Source: Nilaparvata lugens (taxonomy: Eukaryota > Arthropoda > Insecta > Hemiptera > Delphacidae). Taken from it: a DNA stretch of 64,000 nucleotides. Below are positions 31,821 to 45,159 of this stretch, piece after piece. The notes below the pieces were generated by a model. That model saw only the letters and a program-made list of their open reading frames with translations, was not told where the DNA came from and did not search any database. The stretch's first letter is position 1, and each line of letters begins with the position of its first letter. A program made the translations under genes and the position numbers. Location: contig NC_052507.1 in NCBI RefSeq assembly GCF_014356525.2, positions 37,808,368 to 37,872,367 on the forward strand. The letters are read 5' to 3'.

Positions 31821-34800
31821 GTGAGTTGAAAGAGTAAAATAGATTCAACCTCAATGATCTACACAAGAATTGAAATTAAACTTCCTCCCGCTTAACTCCT
31901 TTTAGTCAACTACTCATAGTGCAATTTCATTTCAGTAACCATTTCAGACTCTTTTAGCAGCTCTCTTCCCCTTGCCAGCCGTCTGCGACACTTTATCTCA
32001 GGCCAGAAGAGTTTGTCAGTCTTATTTATTTAAAAGCCAATTAAAAATCTTAATTGAATCCTAAATTGCGCATTGTGGAAATCGCTTCCCACAATCTTTG
32101 TTGATTTATTATTCAGTTCCGAAATTTATATAGCCTTTTTCCTTTGTTCTTACCATGTCCTCCAAATGGCTATACTAGTAAAGAATGATATACTAGTGAA
32201 GAACACTATTCGTTTTTATCGGAATTGGTATTGGGAAATTGGAGTTAATTCAATCGATGCTTTGAATTTGTTCGTAGTTGAACTTAATTAGAAAAATAAG
32301 TTCATTCATTTATGCATCCACAGATACAACAGCATTCTTAACTTGATATGAATGATTTGCAAAGAGCAACAGGCTTGATGCTCAAAACTTTCCAAAATTT
32401 TGATAGAAATAGTCTGAAAATAAGTTATGTTTATCACATCATAATTTCTGTCCAATTTTTAGTCCAAAAGATATATATATACAAGAAAATCAAAACATGC
32501 ATGATTTGAGAACCAAATCAAATGAGAATGATTCCACTGAATCATCACTGTAAACTGAAAAATACTGTCAAATATTGAAAAATTTAGAAACATGAAAAGA
32601 AATTCAGACTTACAGGTATATTATTTTCCAAATCGGAATTTCAACTCCATGACAGCAAATTCCATCTAATGTTCTTTTAAATAACAGGCTCTCAAGATAT
32701 ACTCTATCTACTTACTTTTTGTTTCATTTTTGTAGTCTAGTAGATATCCTTCCAAATGGGATAATTGGACTTTAAATTGTCACATTCACTTTTAACTTTA
32801 ACTTAATGCGAGAAAATAGTTTCGTTTGTTAGATCATTATCAATCCCTAGTAAACTGTAAGCTTAACAACATTGGAAGCCTAACATTGATCAACAATCTA
32901 TTCAAAGTGAACGAAGCCATATGGATTGGTCGTTGGTTGACCTATCAAGGTAAAGGTCTCCTTTTGGCCGACACAAGGCACATCTACAGTCAGCAAAGCA
33001 TTCGAACTACATAGGCATGATACCGACATATAGCACCCACAAATTTAAAAAAAAAACAAACATTATAACCAAATTGAAATAATAAGAGCATAATAAGGAA
33101 AGTATTCAATGTCAAAGTACAGTATCACATTTTCTTAAATTTTCAATCGGACAAATGAGTCGGTCAGTTCAAAAACTCACTAACTCCAATTTTGAAAATG
33201 TTTACATCTACAACTTTCTTGGATTCTACTGCAACACCATCAACGTTTGCTTCTGTAGCTAGTTTGCTGACTATGTATTATTTGTTCGAAATATAGAATG
33301 GCTTTGTTAAATCTGAGCCGTCTACCATGAAAATTCTTTGTCTGAATAGAATGCATATTAATTTTATTGTACTTCAATTTGACCTTTTTTGCTCATTCAC
33401 CCCCCCCCCCATTAGATTATTTAAATGATAAATTATTATTGTATATTTATGCTGTTCTTTACACTTCATTTGAATCTCAGTAAGTTTTAATATTTACACT
33501 ACACAATAAATTCCTTACAGTAAGTTCGTGACACTCCAGACCCAAAAAACCGGAAATCATAATAATTCTGAAATGATTGTTTTCTAGAATAGAAGAGGAC
33601 CGCCCTGAGGGCAAGCAACAGACAGACGCATGCGGACTCCTTCCTAGGTGTTTGTATGTAGCAACGCACTCTCTTTATAAAATATAATATCTCTTCTCAG
33701 GTTTTCATTCAGACAGATGCTCTGAGTTTTACTGTCGAAAACCTATCGACGTTCAACTAGTGCCAGAACAATTCTATCTGTTGGTTGGTTGGCTAAAGAT
33801 GATAAATTGATCCCTTCCTCACCTTACAACTCTATTGTTTCCTGTTCCTTCCTCGTTTCTCCAAATTCGCTCTCTCGGACACATACTTTCCTCCTATGTG
33901 CTCTTTCTCTCCGTACCTGATAATAAAGTAACCGCAATCACAGCCATATGTTGACGGCCATTTTGATTGATACTCAAACTCACCACGATAGCTCGCTACC
34001 AAATAATTCAACTGAAAACTGCAATCTCTATCCAGCCACTGCTAGAGCAACATTTTCAACCAGGAAATGTTCCTTCTCTCCCACATACTCTACGTTTATG
34101 CTTTGTTCACCTGAAATAATTATGAAACTGATCAACAATACCTGAAATTTGTTTCTCAAATCAGACAGTATTTCCCGTGATTATCACTCTTTTCGTAATT
34201 CACAGTTCGAGTTATTACTATTTCAATTATACTAGAGCGAATTAATTACGTTCTTCTGAGGAAATCTCAATCGAATAATATATTCTAATGAAGATTCAAA
34301 TAACCAAAGCGTTTTTATTCATGAACACCAATTTAATTCAATAATAGGATGGTTCGATTTCCTGATTTAGTTATTGCTACATTGCACAGACATTCAGAAA
34401 CACAGGAAAACGCTATTATTATGATAAAATATATTCCAGTACCCTTTTGTATTCCATGTGTGCATACATGATATTTCTATTTTATTCTGATGATAATGAT
34501 AGGCCTATCAATATAGAAGAAGTGAGCGGAACGCTTCCAATTTGATGCAGGCTATTGTACAATGTTAAGATGCCTACCGAATTATGCGTTACGAATACGC
34601 GCATTCCGCATGAAATCCTTATTGTAAGTTTTTGTGGCGCATGAGTTTGTATGCAGCTTAAGGATGGATTTCAGGGAAATCTGCATGCAAAGTGGGTTTT
34701 GAAGTTCCTTCATCTATACAAAAGACACAATAATCAGATTTTACATTTTGCAATCAGCAATGATTGGACTATTGAGATGTCAATGATTGAAAATGTTATT

Positions 34801-36086
34801 GCGTAAAGAGTGGGAGAGATAGATCATTTTGGTAAGAATAATATTGGGCTGTTACTTCTACCTACTTGGAAAAAGTAGACGCTTTTGTAGGAAAAGTAGT
34901 TTCCTATACTCTAATAATTTTTTTAACATCTTTTAAACAAGAAGCTTGGCTATTCGATTTTAGGTTTCCGAAAGTTACTTCGCTAAAACGAATAATGTTA
35001 CTGAAGATTCCTGTCAGACATGGTGACTTTCTAGTGAGGGTCTTGAGAGTTGAAAAAGGCAACATCCAGTAGGAGGGTGAAGTAACTAAGCCCCCAGGGA
35101 GCCCCTTAGACCAGACACCCCAAGAACATTTGCCAGCTGTCCTTCACTTTGATGGTAACTGTAAAAATAGGGGGGCTCCGATCCCCCACCCTCGAACTAA
35201 ACATCGTCAGTTTGATTTCGTTTCCCATTCTCATTAGAGGATCGGCCACACTGATTCCACAGGGAAAACCACATAGTGCGATCGAGCCTTTAAAAGGATA
35301 GCTACTGTAAATATAATTTGGTGTGGGGAAAACAAGTTGAAGAGAAGACAGAGCAGGAAGAAAAAGGAAGGCAAGAAGAAAGAGGAAAAGAAGAAGAAGA
35401 AGGAGAAGAAGGAGATGGATAAGGAGGACGAAGAGGAGCAAGAAAAGTAATGGGAGGACGATAATGAGGAAAAGAAGAAGAGAAAGAAATAGGATGAAAA
35501 TGAACAGGTGAAGACGAGAGAGGATGAGAAGCGAGAGGAGAAAGTAAAGACCAAATTATGAAGAAAGATAAATTTTGAAAAAGAGAAATTATCAAAAAAG
35601 GAGTGGATTAAGATGTAGGATAATGAGAAGGATAATCAAGGATAATGAGAACGTGGAAAAATGAGAGGAGATGAAGCAAACGGTAAGAATAATATGAATT
35701 AATACACTTTATTACAAGGAATCAAGGCAATAAACAATTGGAGAGAATCATAGATAAAAGCGAATGAGAAAGAAAAATGTATTGAGGAGGGAAGAAAGAA
35801 GAAGATGATAATGATGATGAAGTGGATTAGATAATTCTCAAGTGTAGTTAGTGTAGAGAATTGGAGTGATAATGAGCGTGATGGTGAAGAGAAGAGTGGA
35901 AAAAGTGATGAAGAAGAACGGCGTGGGAAGGGAAAGAGCCTCCAGAGACAGAGCTAGTGCTGCTGTCTTGCTCTGCTGGATGGTGGTTGAAGAGATCTTC
36001 CGCAATGGTGAATAATTGATGCCACTGTACCTCCAATGATAGCCGTTTGATGTGTGCTGTTCAACTGAGGCCGAATAAATAAATAA
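31821..36086. other. Non-coding DNA, no gene seen
   Basis: AT-rich with a short poly-C run near 33402 and a purine-rich tract at about 35335-35560. No recognisable gene. Confidence 0.55.
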
Positions 36087-36360
36087 TTAGTGCCGCTCAA
36101 AGTTACTAGTGGTCAGTTGAACATCAACTCCACCGCATTTTGCTTCCTAAATTTTCTCAATTCATAATAGTTTTTAATTATTCATCTCCAATGATTGCAC
36201 ATAATCACAGAATCTTATTTATTTTTAGATTCTATGATTATGGATGGTGCAATTATTAGAGATGAATAATTAAAGACTATTATGGATTGAGAAAATTTAG
36301 GAAGCAAAATGCGGTGGAGTTGATGTTCAACTGACCACTAGTAACTTTGAGCGGCACTAA
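36087..36360. mobile_element. Snapback (fold-back) MITE
   Basis: 274 bases that are almost one palindrome. The left arm starts TTAGTGCCGCTCAAAGTTAC at 36087 and the right arm ends with its complement at 36360. The arms are about 130 bases each with few mismatches, for example GCATTTTGCTTCC against GGAAGCAAAATGC. No coding capacity. Confidence 0.85.
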
Positions 36361-39300
36361 TGATTTTTAATATAATTTATATCATACTGAAATGCATCAA
36401 TGGTAACTGAGGCTGGACTTTATCAGTATGATCAATCGATACCAACTTATCCTAATCAGAACTGAATCCATATACTCCTACTTTCCACTTGCAACCTCTT
36501 ACTATCAATATTCTGATCACATCATTACCCTCTGTCAATATTCATATTTCTCTTCCCCTATAAAAGAGTTCCTCCCATGCCCAAGTACATTCGTATGATT
36601 CATCTCCGATCTCAGTGCATATACAAATACTTGTATTTCAAATACTCCATCATCTTCACTTGTTCAAAGATAATTGAATTCAAGCATGCTCCCATTAAAT
36701 TAGAAATACTAAGTTATAGGAGTCTATTCTACAACGAAACACGGAATTGTAATTGCACTTTGTAAAATAATTCCGATTATTTCAATTAACATTGAGATGG
36801 AAAACGAGATAGAAGATAGACTGAACCGATTAACTCAAACAATAATTAGTCGATTGATTAACTGAGAATTTATTGATAGTTGTGATCTATTGTTATTGAC
36901 AAACATCTTGTAATGATAAATGAAATTGAGGAATATTGAAATACCAAACTTCTATCTGAAATGTCACACACAGCATTATAGATAATATAGATCACAGAAT
37001 TTGAGGCTTTCATGTGTACAGGAACGCGCGCATCTATTGAAGCAATGAACATAAATCAAGCGCGAACAAGGAAGTAGAGCAAAGTCAGTTTTATGAATGA
37101 TGAAGACGATAACCTACTAGGGTGAGTAGTGCGTCACTGGGGATGTTGATACGCCAGCAGAAGAAAGAGGATGGAGGAGCAATGTTTGGAGGAAACAGAA
37201 TGAGGGTGAAGAGGAAAAAGTGAAGGGAAGAGGAAAGAGGAAGAATGAGAGAGAGAGGGACTGGGACAGGCTGTTTCCTGCCGGTGGTTTCCGTTGAGAA
37301 ATATGGAGAAGGGTGGCATTGTTTTGACAAATGGAGAAACTTAACGGAGTAAAACTTTTATCTCTTGAAAGTGTCTCAGAGGACATAATTATTACCAAGT
37401 AGGAAGTAATACTTCAGTTTGTTACTTGAAGATTTGTCACAGAGTTACAGCTGGATCAGGAAGGAAAAGAGAGAAGAAGTGGAAAAATAAGCTGGAGGAG
37501 GGAGTAGGTGGAGAAGAAGAAGGAGGAAAAGAAGAAAAATATGAAGAGAATCGGGAAGAAAGAGGAGAAAAAATTAAAAAGAAATTTTTCCTTGAACGAG
37601 GGAATATTTTCGTTAAGAATTACCTGGAAAGCTTATTTCCTTGAACTTGGAATGAGTGATGATTTAGACTTCAGCACCAAGAAGCAGAAGTTATTTTGAT
37701 TAGAGCATCTTGAATGTTGGCGATCTCGTATCATATAGGAAAAGTGGACGCGAAAGCTATGTACTCGTTATATCTGAACAGTATTCAATATTCATTCGTG
37801 AACATCATTCATAAGAGCCTATCATTAATTTATGAGATCCTGATGATGAGAAATAATGTGATTATCATGCCAGTGAATTGTTATATCCGTATGCTCTTTG
37901 TTTTCTATCCACATTCTCTCATCAGTCATTAGTAAGATGCAAACGTTTTCCAGAGCATGATGTAGGCCTACCGATTGATCTCTACACCATTGAATAAGTT
38001 CCGAAGAAGTACATAGGCACGGAAATCAACAAGATCTGCAGAATTTCTTGATTTTGATCTTAAAATTGTCATGGCTCCAGGTGAAATATGAAGCATATGA
38101 GTATTGGATAAGAAGCGAGTGAATAAATGATAAAGCTTGGGAATGGTCGAGATAGTATACGAGTGTGAAAGCAACTCACGCTGTGAGAAACAGCGAAAAC
38201 ACATTCGAGTCAGAATGATGAATTTAAGCAATTAAAACTTTGCAAGTACCGTACGCAGACAGACATGGTCATAGGAAGCCGAGTCTAGCACAGAAAAACT
38301 TTGTTCAGAGTCATATTCACGTGTAGGACCGACAACAATATTTCAGAAATAAACATGCAACTCATACCTATCGCAACAGGAACATGAACCTGAGGCTACT
38401 TGAGCATTATCCTAAAAGGCTATTTGATTCAGACAGGTTCGCATTGCATGAACCAAATTAAGGAATCAACCAACTTTTTAATATATCTCCATATCCCAAT
38501 TTCAAATTTTTCGGTATGTTGATGGAACATTATTTTGTTTACAACAGAAATTCTGCTTTGGTTTTTGGTCAATTTTTCCGAAGTTGCTTCGAATATCAAT
38601 ATCTGAATTCTTTATTCATGAATAATTTTGGAATATTTAGGATTATGGTGAGGAAAGAATATGCAATAAAAAATTGTAATTAGTCGTGATAATTAATACT
38701 GTCTAGTTTGATGACCTTGCTATTTCAAATGGCATTATCATCTCTCAATGGTAGGATATGATCCTAATACTGCTCTTAAGGATTGTCTCCAAGACTTTGT
38801 TCAAGTCTTGAATCATATCTATTAAATTCCTGAAGGTGAAGGGACTCTTGGAACACTTGGGATGCGCACAATAAATCTGAATGTATGAGTTCAGTAAACA
38901 ACTCTGAACATTTAAAATGAATAGAACTAATTCCGTAAATCGAATATTTTCATAATGTGGAATTCATTTAGAAGGAAATTCGACAAAACTGAAATTTGCA
39001 ATAAATTACGAAACAATAATCTCAATTCACGATACATCAGCTGAAAAATACTGTTCATTAATGAATGAATGAGAATTCTTATTATCTTCTCAGAAGTATC
39101 ACTTCAAATAATCAGTTTGCCCATTAAAACAATTCGGATTGTAGATATTCTTTTGTTTATAGGTAATAATATCGTCTTGAATGGTTTGTTAGAACAGATA
39201 AAACTATATTTGTCTCCCAAAGATATGATCTAAATTTAAATTCATGACCAAGTTACTCGTCCATTTTATTATATTGTATGGGGAACAAAATCTAAACATT

Positions 39301-41244
39301 CCCATAGATTTTTAACATCAAAGACTTTATTTACTTGTTATGCAGTTGACATCTTTTATGTAAACTGAAGGTTGGAGTGAAATGAGATCTCATTCATTTT
39401 TGTGAACTTATCTGCTTGGCTCATTCGATACCTCATCATCAGTATGTTTATATCATTATGCAATATTGCAATATTACTTTTCGACATGCTATTTGACTGG
39501 CATGCAAATTGATACCAATATTTCTGATAAGATCACCTCTCACAACCCACAACATGATGACATGCAATATACAGTATTTATAGAATATACAATCATATTA
39601 TAAGTTCAGCATCGTGGTTTTCATTACAGTCTTGTGGCTCGAAATGATAAACCTGTCAAACGCAGGTGCAGGATATCAGGATGGTCATTATTATCAATTT
39701 GATGTCAAGCTCAGCTATCAATTCTCATCTGACACATGCTGCTATCTCACAATGAATATTACATTGCCCAGTCACTGATACCCTTTTCACTTCGATGAAT
39801 GAGATTGCACAACATCTAATATAATATTCACATCTCTTCAGTCCATGTTAAATTGGTTGATAATACTTTATGATGAGATGCATCAACTAGAGGTTACGAT
39901 CGAGCGGTGATATATGCTGTTTGAACCTTTTTCTCCATGTCAACTGGATCCTGGGAATCAATTCTACCTGGAAAAACTGATTCTGAATATTAGAACTGAA
40001 CTGGATATTCTGTTTCTGAAATACAACTTTGTCATTGAAATTCTAAAGATATACTGATTTGTGAGCTTTTTTATTGATAAAAAAGTTATGTGAAATATGC
40101 AACCATCTTCAAGAAAAATGATACTGTTATCTTAAATTTTAAGAAATTTAGGCAATGATGGATGCAGGAATGTAAGCTCAATTTTATTGAAATGTTCAAT
40201 ATGCTACAAATCAATAATATGCGCTCGAGTATGGAATTGGAATGTTCACTACAGAAGATAATTATTGCTCAAAAAAAGTATAGAGAAAAGTTTGAAACAC
40301 AATTTTGACCCCGCTATGCTTTCAAGGGTAGTCAGTAGGTAAACATAGGTTTTTTAAGGAACTTGGTTATAAAAAAGTCCCCACCCCTTCCCCCTGTGCT
40401 AAGGGGGAGGAGTGATTTGAAATTACCATTTTTTTGCAATTACTTCGAACAATATGCGTCTTTCAGACATTTTCAAGCGATACAAATTAGCTTACAAGTT
40501 TCATCCATAACTCTCATAGTTGTTCAGATATATGAGCTCTCGAAGGTCTAAAATTTTGTAAAAAACTCCTTCAGGCTTCGATATTTTCAAATTTTTGGCC
40601 TTCTAACTTTTTACCGATTGATTGAAGAAATCTGTGCTTATGAACTCATAGACCTTAATTCCCTTCAATTTCATGTATTCAATTTTAGATATAATTCCAT
40701 AATTTTAATGCTTCCATCAATATTTTGACTAATATATTTACATGTTTCAATTATTCCTGTATTTATAGATTAAACACTGATACACAAAATCTGTAACGCA
40801 CGTCACATGCTCTAATACCTTTGCTTTGTTCTGACTTTGAATCAAACCTAATATTCAATCACCAAGTAATCTCAATTTCGTATCAAGTTGAATCAAATAA
40901 ATGATCACAAATTATTCTAATAATACAAATTTTACCTGGAAAGTCCTTTTCTTGTTCTGCCCATGGTCCAAATATTTCTAATCTCTGAATATTCAATACT
41001 AAAAATTTATTCTAAATAAGTAGATCTATGAATTGGATAGCTCTGGTTTAAATTTTCCAATAACTATGAAATCAGAGTTTAATTCAAAACCATTATATTA
41101 AAAACATCACTATATTTCAATAATAATCATTATTGGAAATCAAAAATATTGTATGTTACATTGATTCCATTTTGGATAAGAGTATTCCCTATATATCTTG
41201 TCACATGCTATGTGGTATGATGTAATAGTTATTTGTGCAACTAG
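36361..41244. other. Non-coding DNA, no gene seen
   Basis: Includes a purine-rich tract at about 37440-37580 and a C-rich/G-rich hairpin at about 40384-40412 (CCTTCCCCC...GGGGGAGG). No recognisable gene. Confidence 0.55.
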
Positions 41245-41335
41245 TGCGCAAAGTAACAGTTTGCTGCACCGAACGAGCCTATGGCTCATGCGGAATAAAG
41301 GTTTCTTGAGTGCAGCAAACGAACTTTGTGTACGT
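41245..41335. repeat. Fold-back repeat
   Basis: The left arm TGCGCAAAGTAACAGTTTGC and the right arm GCAAACGAACTTTGTGTACG are inverted copies around a central TGCTGCAC/GTGCAGCA. A related motif (GTACGCAAAGTAATACTTTG) occurs at 45476-45504. Confidence 0.6.
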
Positions 41336-41671
41336 ATTTCACATTAAATTTTTCCTACAGTTACCATTGAATATGAAAAGTGATTAATTATGGGTAAAAT
41401 TCCCTGAAATCCATCAAATGTTTTTCTGTGTAATTTTGTTATTAATAAAAACCTAAATTTATTTAAAATGAAATAGTAATAATAATTAAATTATAAAGAT
41501 TAGCAATTCAATTGAAAATTTATTTCAATAAATATTTAAAATAAACCAATTAATTTGCAAATGTAAATTATTTTCAATTTCTAAATAGCCCAGTTTATCA
41601 GCCAATCAATTATTAAATAAAAAATATATAATTCAAAATAATGAATAATAAATAAAATTCAAAATGTATAA

Positions 41672-43395
41672 TCTCTATACTTATAAAAGGCTAAGCCCCG
41701 ACAGACTGAAATCACACCACAGCCCAAACTACTGAGCCTAAAAACTTGAAATTTTGCACGATTGTTTATGGTAGCCTGAAAACATCCACTAAGAAAGGAT
41801 TTTCAGAAATTTGCCCCCCTGAGGGAGCTAGGGCCCCCCCAAAATTTTGTACTTTTTAACCGCTCATTGCACAGCAAAGTCATGAGGAACTTTTTTGTTC
41901 AGCTACGAAAAAAAATTAGATCTATGCAGAAAAATTTCGATCTGGAGCACAGGCGGGTCCAGGAGAGGGCATTTTTCGAAAATTTTGATGTAAAATCACA
42001 CTACAGCTCAAACTAATTGTCCTACAGACTTGAAACTTTGCACAAATATTCTTTAAACATGCTAGACGCGCACTAAGAACGGATTTTGAGATATATTGCC
42101 TCTAAGGGTTTCAAAGGATGAAAAAGGATCCTATTAAGTAAGGTTATGAACATGGTAAGCTGAGTGCCATATGGAAATGAAATAATTTATTTATTGTCAT
42201 GTGATATTCTGACATATGTTGTAATCATTGGAAATAACAAAATAATATGATAGAAATTCAAAAAAGAACATCTGTTCTGTTATTGTTTTCTACCTGATTC
42301 CACTCAACCTCAATAATACTGCTCTGATAATTGATAAATATGTTTAATATTATTATTAATATAATTAAAGTATTGTTTTGATGATCAATATTTTTTTCAC
42401 AAACTCTGTGTAATAATATGGCGAATGTGAAACAGCTGCATCAAAGAAATTATGTCAACAACATATGTTTAGGAAAACCATAGTTTTGAACTTCATTTTC
42501 CTGATGCAATGTATAGGCCCAATGTATGGATTATTAATTTTTTAGCTAGAACAGTTTTTTGAGACTGCTAAATAAACGTCTACAGTTTTATCAATGCTGT
42601 ATCGGCAATACAAAAACGCATGCAGTTAATTTATGTCTTTAAATAAAGGTGTTGACATTTATATGAATTAATTATTATCTACCATTTTTATTTTATTACA
42701 ATTTCAAAATTATTCGAGCCATGATAGAATTATTGACTCACTGTAGAGTCAGTCAAAAATTTTAATATTGAAATGAGGGGTATTTTGGCAAGCTGAACAA
42801 AAAATAAGATCCTATGCACCTTTTCTATATTTCCTAAAATGAAAAATGAGTTTTGTGGGTTGTCAAAACTCCCCCTGGAAGGGAAACTATTCAACTTATC
42901 CTATCGTTTAGTGAATTAACAATGATTTCTGCGTTGAATAACATGTTTCTTGCCAACAAGAATCGAACTCTCTAAATGGAGGTAGAATGATAAGGTTCAC
43001 AACTTTCAGTTCTGTTGTTTTAACATTTTTCTTAAATCACTTTCAAAAAATTCATGTAGTACCTTCTATTGTGTTTGAGAAACTTCTGGGGCTATCATAG
43101 TTTCACAACTATTCTGTTCCACACTCCTATCTCTTGCAGTCGTTAACCATATCTATAATAAAATAAAGAGTTGGCAAGCAAGATTTAACATGTACGGGAT
43201 AGGAAAATTATGTTTGACGCATTATCACGTCTGAACTACTGGACTAATCAACTTGAAATTTTGCATATAGGCTAGATTCTTAATTAACCAAGGATGGTTA
43301 CAGGCCTATTTTCAATTCTTCAAAATTTCATTACGTCAAGTTTTCAGATTATCAATTTTGAAAATAGATCCTTGCGAAGCACGGGTTCCTGCTAG
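41672..43395 (+). mobile_element. Probable long non-autonomous Helitron-like element
   Basis: Starts TCTCTATACTTATAAAAGG after an A and ends in a hairpin plus CTAG at 43392-43395 before T, the insertion pattern of Helitrons. The left part (41690-42115) has a diverged tandem repeat (AAATCACACCACAGCCCAAA near 41719, AAATCACACTACAGCTCAAA near 41992). The right part is the 1.08 kb repeat. There is no Rep/helicase. It could instead be two adjacent elements, since the 42306-43395 part occurs without the left part at 3491-4569. Confidence 0.5.
42306..43395 (+). mobile_element. Helitron-ended 1.08 kb repeat, copy 2
   Basis: Close match to 3491-4569. It contains the terminal unit from 43152 (TCTATAATAAAATAAAGAG) to 43395. 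This copy keeps the TC at the start of the terminal unit, which is TT in copy 1. Confidence 0.7.
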
Positions 43396-43444
43396 TTGAA
43401 TATATTTCAATATTTTATATTCAATATTAGTATTTATAATAATA

Positions 43445-43671
43445 CTAGCCGTCAGGCTCGCTTCGCTCGCCATATCCGTCTAGCCAGGGGGCTCTGCCCC
43501 CTGGACCCCCGGATGGATCGTCCAAGAATGAGATCAGCAGTCTCGCTTCGCTCGCCTGCGTTTTTCATTTGAGCATTTCTATCATATGTTAGGACAATCC
43601 AGTCGGGGGTCCAGACTAAACGTCTGGCTAAACGAATATGGCGAGCGAAGCGAGCCTGACGGCTAGTAATA
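43445..43671. repeat. Inverted repeat with Helitron-type 3' ends at both sides
   Basis: The left arm CTAGCCGTCAGGCTCGCTTC and the right arm complement match over about 40 bases, so both outer ends read hairpin-like GCGAGCGAAGCGAGC then CTAG outward. The middle includes a GC-rich hairpin (CCAGGGGGCTCTGCCCCCTGG). It could be a MITE or an inverted pair of Helitron termini. Confidence 0.6.
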
Positions 43672-44067
43672 TAATATTCCCAGGATTGAAGTAGCAGTGC
43701 CCAATCAATTTTTCCGCGATAAATGCATTTAAATCTTCAACTTTGTGCCAACCTAACAAAGTCAACTCGAACTTTATGCCAACCTGACAAAATTATTAAT
43801 TTAGTTGCCAGTTAACAACTGTTTCGAAGAGGTACCCTATCTAGATTATAGTTCTATAGTAACATATGATATGGAAATTTCAATTATAATTTATTAAGAG
43901 ATTGAGAGAAGAAGAATATACATGCTAAAAGACGAACTTTAAACCCTTAAAAACAACCCTCAGAGTTAAAAAATTGCCAAAAGATTTCTTAGTGCGCCTC
44001 TAAAGGGCCAACTGAACATACCTACCAAATTTGAACGTTTTTGGTCCGGTAGATTTTTAGTTCTGCG

Positions 44068-44147
44068 AGTGAGTGAGTGAGTGAGTGAGTGAGTGAGTGA
44101 GTCAGTCAGTCAGTCAGTCAGTCAGTCAGTCAGTCAGTGAGTGAGTG
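44068..44147. repeat. (GTGA)n-(GTCA)n tetranucleotide array
   Basis: A GTGA block, then a homogeneous block of GTCA, then GTGA again, at the 5' end of the Helitron-like element. A short GTGA/GTCA mixture is at the same place in the copy at 56148-56176. Confidence 0.9.
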
Positions 44148-44171
44148 CCATTTTGCTTTTATATATATAGA

Positions 44172-44584
44172 TCAATTTATTTATCATTTATTGAATTATC
44201 AAATTGGTTTATTAATTATTCTATCATTAATTTTCATTTCAATATCTAATATTTTCATAAATTATTATATCATTTCAAATGATAATAATATAAGTAAATT
44301 TTTTGTTATTAATTTATCAACTAATAATTCAAACAATTCAAATTTTTAATTTCAATAGTCTATTTTAAATATTTAGTTTGTCAAAATTACATGAATAATT
44401 GTTATTGAAGTTGAAATTAGATAAACAGATAGAACAAATTCGCATTCAAAATACACAGTCAACAACAATATTAATTGCTGATTGGGATGGCTGCAAAACG
44501 GCTGAACCGCCAAGCGCGTGACCTAGTGGGAAGAATTGTACCTAACTTCATTTCATCCAGCTAAAAACAGGATTCAGATATTTA
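44172..44584. other. AT-rich DNA, no gene seen
   Basis: Ile/Asn/Phe-rich frames only. Confidence 0.55.
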
Positions 44585-44734
44585 GGCCCGGTTGCACAAC
44601 AGCCGGTTAAATTTTAACCGCGATTAATTTCACGAGAACCAATGAGAGACGGCGTTTTTGAAAAGACGGCTTCTCTGATTGGTTCTCGTGGAATTAATCA
44701 CGGTTAAAATTTAACCGGCTGTTGTGCAACCGGC
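44585..44734. mobile_element. MITE with long TIRs (GGTTGCACAAC family)
   Basis: 150 bases. Arms begin GGCCCGGTTGCACAACAGCC and are complementary over about 65 bases, including AAATTTTAACCG and CACGAGAACCAAT. A decayed relative is at 54365-54510. No coding capacity. Confidence 0.85.
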
Positions 44735-45159
44735 AAATAGACTTATGGTCAACTCAAATTACCGAAAAATACTATAAGTAAACTAAAAAAAATATATAAA
44801 ATAACATAGACAACAGAAAATATTTTATTGTAGCATATTCTAATGTTATTTTATTAATTTTATTTACATGGATTCTGAACGGTAACTATTTAACCTTACA
44901 ATTTGAATTTCATAATGTGTGTTAGCTACATTTCTCATTGCTGGGAGTTGAAATAATTATTACTGTCAATAGAAAAGAAACATTATTATGAATGATGAGA
45001 AGTTATTATTTAATAATGATTTAGATAAACATTATTATTGTTTTGGATTTCTAGATTGGGATTTTATCATAAATATGTAGCCATACAGCCATTGATGATT
45101 CTTATCTAACCACAGACATTGTTACCAACTTAATTTTGAATTTCCTGCACTGGTGCTCC
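44735..45159. other. AT-rich DNA, no gene seen
   Basis: Nothing recognisable. Confidence 0.5.

Larger units (their letters stand above)
43445..44171 (-). mobile_element. Non-autonomous Helitron-like element with palindromic 3' end
   Basis: On the minus strand it starts TCTATATATATAAAAGC at 44171 and ends GACGGCTAG at 43445, flanked by A and T. The interior (43675-44060) is shared with 55740-56150. The 3' terminal 227 bases form a separate palindrome described below. No coding capacity. Confidence 0.65.

Noticed and set aside
44068..44147. Possible CRISPR-like array
   Set aside because: It is a simple tetranucleotide repeat without spacers, in eukaryotic DNA.
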